Shown in pieces: positions 8,323 to 14,781 of a stretch of 14,781 nt of DNA. Every line of letters starts with the position of its first letter. Within the stretch, counting starts at the first letter, position 1. Made by a program: the position numbers and the translations under genes. Below the pieces are notes generated by a model. The model did no database searches and was not told where the DNA came from. It saw only the letters and a list, made by a program, of their open reading frames with translations. The stretch is from the NCBI GenBank assembly GCA_900617975.1, contig UZAE01001178.1, positions 1-14,781 of the forward strand, read 5' to 3'. Origin of the DNA: Rodentolepis nana. Taxonomy: Eukaryota > Platyhelminthes > Cestoda > Cyclophyllidea > Hymenolepididae.

Positions 8323-8650
8323 GGGTGTGCGATGGACTTACCTCCACGTGGTGCACCCTGGGCAACGTATACTCATACGGCAAGAAAATCTATTAACTGG
8401 CAGTTGACTTCTCACTTCAAACTACCACGACCCCCCCCCCTGGTTGTCATATTCGACCCCTTTCGCTGTACTCACCTTACCTTTTTCTCTACCTTTGTGT
8501 CTATCTGCCTCTTTTACATCTGTGAATCGCTCTTCTCTTCCCCACCCCTCGACTTTCTGCTACTTTGATGAACCTTCCTTCTGTGAAGCCCGAAGTCAGC
8601 TAAATGGCTAATGATAGCTATCATAACGCCTGCCATTTGAAATAAATATT
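8323..8650 (+). mobile_element. short retroelement (SINE or 5'-truncated LINE), copy B
   Basis: From GGGTGTGCGAT onward the sequence matches the copy at 12084-12426 almost base for base over the first 100 nt (head with CCACGTGGTGCACCCTGGGC). A pyrimidine-rich middle with a C10 run (8431-8440) and small indels follows. The last 60 nt carry the hairpin ATGATAGCTATCAT (8611-8624), GCCTGCCATTTGAAATAAAT and an A-rich tail. That 3' end is shared with the LINE fragment at the left edge, while the head is not seen there. This suggests a non-autonomous element moved by the LINE. A clear pol III A/B box pair was not found, so a LINE 3' untranslated fragment of another subfamily is the alternative. No target-site duplication was identified. 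Confidence 0.8.
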
Positions 8651-9130
8651 CTCGTACAGTTGGCTCTACAATCAGATGAAGAATGAAACTTTGCTGGAAT
8701 AAATGAAGGGTCTTACTCTCTTTTAAAGCCGGTAGTTATCCATGTCGCATTGGATTCATTTGTTTATTAATATGATATTGGACACATATTCCTTTTGTAG
8801 GGCTTGGATGTCTCAAAATGGACAACGTTTTCTGCTCCAGAAATGCACAAGCTGACTGAAGTTCCCTCATTTGAATCATTTCGATCCATAATCGTCAATT
8901 CGAACTCTAGTGTTTAAACTCTTTTCTGGGCTCCCTATTTTCTTCGACATGCTTTAATTACCCTTCGTAGGTGCATATTACTGGGCTATAATTTGGATTA
9001 CGAAAATGAAAGGGCATGTCTGTAGTAATATTACCAGAGACGAACGCAAGCAGATTTTAAGTTAGCCAGAGATTTGAGTTGATATTATCTAATCAGTGGG
9101 CGGTGGTGAGCACAGTGGCCTAGAAGGTGG
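8651..9130. other. gene-poor intergenic stretch
   Basis: No gene or RNA was recognised. Near 9097-9125 the phrase GCACAGTGGCCTAGAAGG recalls a tRNA-type A box but has no partner B box. Confidence 0.45.
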
Positions 9131-9150
9131 CGGGGGAGGGGAGGGGGAGG
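9131..9150 (+). repeat. G-rich tract
   Basis: This is a purine-only run with GGAGGGGAGGGGGAG (9135-9149), repeated exactly at 10612-10626. It has three G runs of four to five plus GG, so it could form a G-quadruplex-like fold. No function is shown. Confidence 0.5.
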
Positions 9151-10606
9151 TAATAAAGCCATCTGTACTTTTTCTTCTGTGCATTGGTTGGAAAGAGATT
9201 GTGCGTTTGTAAATTTTGAGAAACTATTTAAATTACGTCTAATTTTAGATTATTCGATCGATTACGATTCATACCTAGCATAACGTCACTTTGCCTGGTG
9301 ATCAAGAGGACAGGTCTATTATGATTAACGATAAATATAGTTGAGGATTTAAGTGAACTTATTTTGAACAAATCGATCAGACGATGGCCGAGAAGACAGA
9401 TCAAGGTGCCTCAATTAGCTAACACAGAATCCAGTGTTGATTAAGACTTTGGACATCACTGCATCCTTGATGTCAAATCCATATGTTTTGATCAGTGATA
9501 ATTACATTAATTAATTGGGGTTCAAGCTACGTCGTGCAACATTCAGAGAGTGAAATAGGATAAATTAAGGGTTAGTGGAATCTGAAGGATTTCACACTAT
9601 CTCGAATAATACGTCAATTTAAATCGCTTCAAGTGAACATTATTCCTTCTAAAATCTGCCTGAAATCTGTGCAATTACTGAATTTCATCCCAATGCGCAG
9701 GGGAAAGCTATCGATTTTTGGTTTTCACTGGTCTCTGTAACGTGTCATAAAAATATCGATTGAGAGCTTGCAGGAATTGGACCTTATACGGCATTTTATT
9801 AAAATTTACTATATATGTATGAAAACGAATGGAAATATTTCAATTCAATGAAGGCGAATTAACTGGTTTGATAACTCATTCAATGTGTCCCTCGCAATAT
9901 TTTCGGCCGACTTTAGAAATGATAAAAATTGTTCAAGCTATCTTTCATTTACTAAACAGAGTGTGTTCCAGAACCTTCCCCTTTGTGCTCGACATGGACT
10001 CCCCACGAATACGTTACTTGAATAAACGTATGTAGGCACTTCCCAGATTTCTGCATTTGAGCACAGCGGGCGAGAATAAATGATTGGTTTTGACATTTTA
10101 TGTTTCGAGGGTAACAACATAAAAGCGACAGAAATTCTTTAACTTGTGCGGTAATATAATCATAAAGTGATATCAACATGAGTACATTTAAGAACGGAAT
10201 ATAAGATGATTATCAAAATAAAATATTTGCATTCTAATTAAAATAGCGTTTTGTTTTCTTAGTTGAAGAAAGCTTAGATCTAATCACCATAAAACGTTCT
10301 CTATAATTATACGTTTCTACGTCTATTTGTCTTGAGGAACTAATTATCTTGTTTTAGAAGTAGCGATTTAGTTCTTTTCATATTTATTTTGTAGGTTCAG
10401 TGCTTGATGACAAAATACTTCATGATTATCTTGAGCCTCTAAATCTCGGTCTACCCCAACAGAGAACTACTTAAATTCTGGCAGCTGTCTCACGTGACCC
10501 GTATCACAAATATGTCCTTTTTGTTGTTGTCACTCTTGTGCTTTTGAAGGGAAAGGTATGGGCAAACTATTATTTAGTGAGATGTTTTCCAACGCTCATC
10601 TTGAGT
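9151..10606. other. gene-poor intergenic stretch with one weak open segment
   Basis: No recognised gene. A 68-codon open frame at 9829-10035 (+) ends next to a perfect donor-like GTATGT (10028), so it could be an exon (IFQFNEGELTGL...MDSPRIRYLNK). It has no clear upstream acceptor or recognisable domain. Confidence 0.35.
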
Positions 10607-10627
10607 TGGGTGGAGGGGAGGGGGAGA
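10607..10627 (+). repeat. second G-rich tract
   Basis: It contains the same 15-nt core as the tract at 9135-9149 (here 10612-10626). The flanks differ, so it is more likely simple sequence than a copied element. Confidence 0.45.
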
Positions 10628-10714
10628 GAATAACTTCATTGAATTATCGGCTTTATTAATTAAAATTAAGCATTGCGATTGGCCAATTCGTTTACGGGGT
10701 TAGTGGAGGGGCAC

Positions 10715-10772
10715 AGGTAGCCATCAACCCTTGGCCTCCAACTTCGCATACGGTCAGTTTAACCACTACGTG
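10715..10772 (-). mobile_element. possible degraded tRNA-derived SINE head
   Basis: On the - strand CGTAGTGGTTAAACTGACCG (10770-10751) resembles the A-box region of tRNA-derived SINEs. About 38 nt later AGGGTTGATGGC sits where a B box (GGTTCGANTCC) is expected but is degraded. No 3' tail or second copy was seen in the window, so this stays a weak call. It does not fold as an intact tRNA by eye. Confidence 0.3.
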
Positions 10773-12083
10773 ATCGATGTTGTCTGATTATTATGCGTAA
10801 TGTGTGTCTCTAAGCACACAAATTCGCCATAATACTAGATGGATCAGAGTTGGGTAAGAATTTCTGCACCAATGCTAAGCTGTAGTTCGCATTATCAAAT
10901 TTTCATTTTTAATTTATACCATTCACTTTGCAACGATGAGTCATATGATAATCGCTCTTCCCAAACTTTAATGCGTGATTTGAACTGGTATTTCAGTCAA
11001 CCAATATTCCGAAATGTCAGCAGAGCTGTTGACCGCATCTCATAGCGTGATCTAATTGCGTATTTTTTAAAAGGCCATTATTTTAATAAAAATAAACAAT
11101 TAAAATGGATATGACGGTTATCTTGGGTTATAAATGATGCGAAAAGCAGAGAGTAATATCGTGTGATCAAAATTTTAGCTAACATTTCAATTTTTATGGA
11201 CTTTTCCACTTATTTGGATGTGTGGGGTCCCATGCCTCGCCTTCGTTTGTATTCACCGATTGTCTAGAACAGTGGTGGAATTTCTTATCATTGACTTACT
11301 TGAAACATCTCTGTTGCTTACCTTTTACAATGTATGACTCGCTTTGGCTATGGTACAGTTAGGAGATCTTGATAATTTATTGTCTAGTCAAATCGACAAG
11401 TCATAGAGAAGTGTGCGGTAGCAACAGCCATCAAGTAAGATGCTACTAAGGCATTTGAAGTAGGCAAAACCAGGCCTGAACAGAAGTGTGCACGCCAAAA
11501 CGCTGGCCAACATAGATATTTTCACACTCAGGTTTAGAAGTCGGTGCCAATCGTGATTAGGTGGTTACTTCATCGCATTGGCTTACTGACTCCATCTTAT
11601 TGAAGGAACATTAACCGGGATCACATAGGAGGAATGAATCATTCTGCTAATGCTAATTACGTTTATATGCAAGCAGTCCATTGTGATGCGTCAGTCATTT
11701 CCGATCGTGGATATTTCTGCGTGATGAGTGGCAAAAATGCTCATTTCTATACCCCCACCTAGACCGCTTGTTGTGGGCTTATCTCAGCAATGGCTTATCG
11801 TTCACATCCGCTAGAAGACAGTTATCACCTGGTGTCTCTACCTCTTGTAGACTTTACGCACTTTCAAATTAACTAGAATTATCTATGAAATGTTCCACAG
11901 TCTAGACTTACTTAGACTAGTAGGGCAAGGAATTTGTTCGTGAAATGCAGAAATAAGGTGAGTAGCAGAAAGTTCGTCAAGATCGAGAAAAGTGGACATC
12001 TATTGCCATTTTGTCCACAATTATTTGACTAAGCATGAGAGACACAAAGGTGTATGCGTCCTAAACTAGTTTATACCCCATTG
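10773..12083. other. gene-poor intergenic stretch
   Basis: No gene, RNA or repeat was recognised. A 68-codon frame at 10839-11045 (+) starts with ATG but has no domain, splice signal or polyadenylation context. Confidence 0.45.
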
Positions 12084-12426
12084 GGGTGTGCGATAGACTT
12101 ACCTCCACGTGGTGCACCCTGGGCAACGTATACTCATACGGCAAGAAAATCTATTAACTGGCAGTTGACTTCTGACTTCAAACTACCATCACCCCACTGT
12201 ATGTCATATTCGACCCCTTTCACAGTACTCATCTTACCTTTTCTATGCCTTTGTGTCTGTCTATCTGTCTCTTTTACATCTGTGAATCATTATTCTGTCC
12301 CCCCCCCCCAACTCGACTTTTTGTCACTTTGATGTTCCTCCTCCTCTCTGTGAAGCCCGAAGTTAGCTAAATGGCTAATGATAACTATCAAAATGCCTGC
12401 CATTTGAAATAAATAAATAAATAAAT
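12084..12426 (+). mobile_element. short retroelement (SINE or 5'-truncated LINE), copy C
   Basis: This is a second full copy of the element at 8323-8650, starting at the same head (GGGTGTGCGAT). It has a nearly identical first 100 nt, a pyrimidine-rich middle with a C11 run (12299-12309), hairpin ATGATAACTATCAA (12378-12391), and a longer clean (TAAA)4 tail to 12426. The tail is better preserved than in copy B, which may mean a younger insertion. The common 5' boundary in two copies supports a defined short element rather than random LINE truncation. Confidence 0.82.
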
Positions 12427-12944
12427 TTGGAGTTTGATTGTGAATCTCTGCATTTTAAGCAAGTAAGCAGTGTCAGCGTCTAATCACACATCAAGAATCC
12501 GTTCCCGAGACAAATTTTAAATTCGCACATCTATTAGACTAATTTCACATAATAGCGTCAATCAATCCGAATGATGGAAGCATGTGATGCCGAGATCTCG
12601 TAACTTGGTGTGAGCATGCTAGCGATGGCTTGATTGGTTGCCGAGTTGTATTTAAGAGATTTTGTGAATTTTGGGCTATTGCAAAATTTGGTTGTATTGA
12701 GGTCAAAAGCTCAAAAGAAAATATCATTATAAATAAATAACTTTCGTCTTTCAAGCGCCATCATGAGTACCTTTAAGGCATCCTCTTAGATACCCATACT
12801 TTACTGGTAAATATTTAATGCTTTGTTTCTAATTAGTGTCAATTAGTTTTTGCGTAATAACGACAATGCTATCATGTATTTAAGATCATTACACTAAACT
12901 ACTTTAATGTTTTGTAAATTTGCTTTTTCTACAACTTAAGCATA
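12427..12944. other. intergenic stretch upstream of the small three-exon gene
   Basis: No recognised gene. A TTTTTCTACAACTTAAG string ends at 12940, four bases before the start codon, and could be a splice or trans-splice acceptor. No TATA box or other promoter element stands out from the AT-rich background. Confidence 0.4.
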
Positions 12945-13792
12945 ATGAGCCGAAAGCCGTTCTCAAAATTGAAATCGAAATATAATAATTCCTTAAATAA
13001 TTTTGCTAATGACAATCTTTCGAATGAAAATGTAAGAATCGTCGTACTAATTTTGTTAAAATCCGGTTTTTATATAAAATTTGACGTTTATTTAACATTT
13101 TAGATTCAGCAACCGAAAATACGGATGCGAAATCGATCTTTAGCAAGAACAAATCCTGGTAAATTTTAGTGCTTTTACATTTTCATTTTGAAACCATCGA
13201 ACCTTATGTTTTTCACTACATATTACTTATATTACTGCTCATTGCTGAAATGTTCAAGCCTGATTGGTTAACTTGATTGAATAGAATGGAATAGGCTAGT
13301 TGCAAACAAATCCCTTGGTCGTAGCTAAGGTAAATAAACTCCTTACTAATGAAAAAAAGGAGATATGTGACTTTATAAATTTGTATCGATTGCTGATGTG
13401 TGCTTAAAAGTAGCTGAAAATTGATATATGGGTATCTTCAGTGTATGTGTGTGTGTATGTGACGACAAGCAAAAGTTGGCGCGCATGTACTGCTGGTATG
13501 ACTAATCAGTGTAAAACACTCTAGTATAAAGAAACTGTGAACACACTTTAAACGAAATATGCTAAAGGGCCTTCTTGCTTAAATGTCTTCTTCAGGTGAT
13601 ACTCTGACACCACAGCATCTCCGTGGAAGTCCCGTTGGAACAAGCTCTGAAAGCACGAGGGTTCAACGTCTCCTTGACAATCAACGCAGTGGATTATCTG
13701 TCAATTCAAACAAACACAATATACGGCCCACTACCCTCGACTCTCTCCTCAAGTTGAATCCATCGGGGTTAGTGGATTTTTCTAAAGATTAA
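12945..13792 (+). CDS. small three-exon gene, basic 112-residue protein of unknown function
   Basis: Exons are 12945-13031, 13104-13158 and 13596-13792 (87, 55 and 197 nt; 339 in total, in frame). Introns are 72 and 437 nt, both GT-AG (AAT/GTAAGA...TTTTAG; CCTG/GTAAAT...TTCTTCAG), phases 0 and 1. The start ATG has A at -3. The protein begins MSRKPFSKLKSKYNNS, is rich in Arg, Lys, Ser and Asn, and has no signal peptide or membrane segment. It ends in TTLDSLLKLNPSGLVDFSKD, an ordered-looking short end after a low-complexity middle. That composition fits a small nuclear or adaptor protein, but I do not recognise a family. ATTAAA lies 58 nt past the stop. The ATG may follow a splice acceptor (AACTTAAG, ending 12940), so an extra 5' exon or trans-splicing is possible. 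Confidence 0.72.
13440..13461. repeat. (GT)n microsatellite in intron 2 of the small gene
   Basis: A short interrupted TG run (TGTATGTGTGTGTGTATGTG) in the 437-nt intron. The rest of that intron shows no recognisable feature. Confidence 0.75.
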
Positions 13793-13849
13793 CTTAGATA
13801 TCCAAATTTTATAAGTATTTCAAAACTAGATAATGAACTTAAGGCATTT

Positions 13850-13855
13850 ATTAAA
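13850..13855 (+). promoter_or_regulatory. polyadenylation signal ATTAAA of the small three-exon gene
   Basis: ATTAAA, the commonest variant signal, lies 58 nt after the TAA stop. A TTTTTTGTTT-type stretch follows around 13897, as expected for a downstream element. Confidence 0.5.
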
Positions 13856-14150
13856 GTTTCTGTGAGTTTCCTGATGTGAATGCCATTTTACTAACTTTTT
13901 TGTTTATCATAGGTAATTTCTTTGTTTTGACAAAGAGGGAACTGTAAAAATACTATTAAATGACATCACTGAAGTAAGGTGCAAATTGAGCAAGCAAGGA
14001 GTATTTGAAATAACTGTAAAATTGTGGTTTTTGTAAGATTCCTTCCGATTAACATTTATTGATTTGTGCATTATTATAAGAACAAGTTGTGGTTGTGTTC
14101 AAATTCGTGAGAAACGAAATACAGCGATCTCTGCCATGTTAAGCAAGTAT
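13856..14150. other. intergenic stretch after the small gene
   Basis: No gene or RNA recognised. The right part may belong to the body of the putative retroelement that ends at 14204. Confidence 0.4.
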
Positions 14151-14204
14151 CAACTATTTGTCTTGATGATTAGACAAGATAAATATTGATTGATTGATTG
14201 ATTG
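14151..14204 (+). mobile_element. putative 3' end of a second retroelement family: hairpin plus (ATTG)5
   Basis: Arms TTGTCT (14158-14163) and AGACAA (14172-14177) enclose an eight-base loop. Eight bases later comes a perfect (ATTG)5 tail (14185-14204). A 3' stem-loop followed by a short tandem tail has the same form as the TAAA-tailed repeats here, but the sequence is unrelated. The 5' extent is not visible and no coding part was recognised. Confidence 0.4.
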
Positions 14205-14750
14205 TCAGACAGATCAGCACTTAAATAATAAAAACGTCATTCCGGAACCTATGTTTCGAGCTTTAAAGTTTTGACTAGACAATAACACATATTTTATTGC
14301 TTATGTAGAATGAACACAGTTAATTTTCAAAAATAAATTTATACGATCTCCCTAATACAGAGTAAGATCATTTTACTACCTCAGTCTTTGGAAGATATTT
14401 CACTTGCGTCTCAGCACTGAAAACAAGTTTACATTTTTGCCTTGTTATGGTTCATAGGAATGTTAATATAATGGTGACTTGAACTATACGGTGCTATTTT
14501 CAAAATTGGCAAACTTGTTTATCCAGAAACCAGGCTAACTGAGACACCTTTGACATTTATTTCAAATTTACCCCCCCCCCCTCTCTTCCACTTTGCTTAA
14601 AAGCTGCAGAGCCTTAATATTTTCGTGGAGGTGGTTTGGGAACTCACTTCTTTTCTAAGCCCGAGTTAAGGGATACTCAGGTATTAATTCCACAAATGCT
14701 TGACATTATACTGTGCTGTGTGAGAATACTATAAATTTTCATTTAAAAGA
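14205..14750. other. gene-poor intergenic stretch with a C11 run
   Basis: No gene recognised. A C11 run lies at 14571-14581, preceded by ATTTATTTCAAAT, which matches 13 nt of the reversed repeat tail, but the diagnostic GGCAGGC and hairpin do not follow. Confidence 0.45.
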
Positions 14751-14781
14751 TTTATTTATATCAAATGGCAGGCGTTTTGAT
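14751..14781 (-). mobile_element. 3' tail of a fourth copy (D) of the TAAA-tailed retroelement, cut by the window edge
   Basis: Read on the - strand from the edge: ATCAAAACGCCTGCCATTTG, then ATATAAATAAA. This is the conserved end block of copies A-C with a TAAA-type tail and the second hairpin arm (ATCA) at the edge. The body lies outside the window, so it may be either the LINE or the short element. Confidence 0.75.

Noticed and set aside
9097..9125. tRNA-type A-box-like phrase GCACAGTGGCCTAGAAGG
   Set aside because: No B box follows at a usable distance and no cloverleaf can be drawn.
9938..10179. Two overlapping - strand frames of 60 and 75 codons
   Set aside because: No splice, start or composition support. 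They overlap each other and the weak + segment.
8332..12332. Open frames starting DLPPRGAPWATYTHTARKSI in both short-element copies
   Set aside because: The two copies agree only in the first 26 codons. In the pyrimidine-rich middle, indels put them in different frames, so selection for a protein is not supported.
14556..14586. Possible fifth copy of the repeat tail (ATTTATTTCAAAT plus C run)
   Set aside because: Only 13 nt of A/T-rich sequence match. The diagnostic GGCAGGC block and the hairpin are absent, and the C run is on the wrong side.
1..14781. CRISPR array, bacterial operon or phage signals
   Set aside because: No regularly spaced repeats or bacterial gene layout. Introns, polyadenylation signals and LINE tails mark the sequence as animal.

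Overview
This is a eukaryotic, animal-type window. It is AT-rich, has GT-AG introns, and carries degraded retroelements and microsatellites. Many introns are very short (37, 38, 43 and 49 nt), with a second cluster near 67-84 nt. From memory, this two-peaked size pattern is like that of parasitic flatworms, especially tapeworms. The retroelement fragment at the left edge is of a type also common in arthropods, so the lineage stays an inference.

Layout. Bases 1-316 (+) are the 3' end of a non-LTR retrotransposon (LINE). Bases 5994-530 (-) hold one complete secreted prosaposin-like gene. I reconstructed 13 exons coding for 1016 residues. All junctions are GT-AG and in phase. The precursor has a signal peptide, a degenerate N-terminal part, seven saposin-B domains and six saposin-A-type cysteine modules. 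It ends tail-to-tail against the LINE fragment.

Bases 6.3-7.5 kb hold unrecognised open segments: two on + and a three-part, frame-broken set on -. I treat these as remnants or unmodelled exons. Bases 7.5-12.9 kb are mostly gene-poor. They contain two copies (8323-8650 and 12084-12426) of a short interspersed repeat and a weak tRNA-like SINE remnant near 10720-10770. Both repeat copies end in the same hairpin and tail as the LINE at the left edge. A fourth copy of that tail enters from the right edge on the - strand.

Bases 12945-13792 (+) form a small, complete three-exon gene for an unrecognised basic 112-residue protein, followed by an ATTAAA signal. Bases 14.15-14.20 kb look like the 3' end of a second retroelement family, with a hairpin followed by (ATTG)5.

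Nothing links the two genes functionally. The prosaposin-like precursor would enter the secretory or lysosomal route and be cut into small, disulfide-bonded, lipid-binding saposins. The most notable points are its expanded modular architecture, a 69-nt exon recoverable only by cysteine and phase logic, and the shared 3' hairpin and tail of the LINE and the short repeats.
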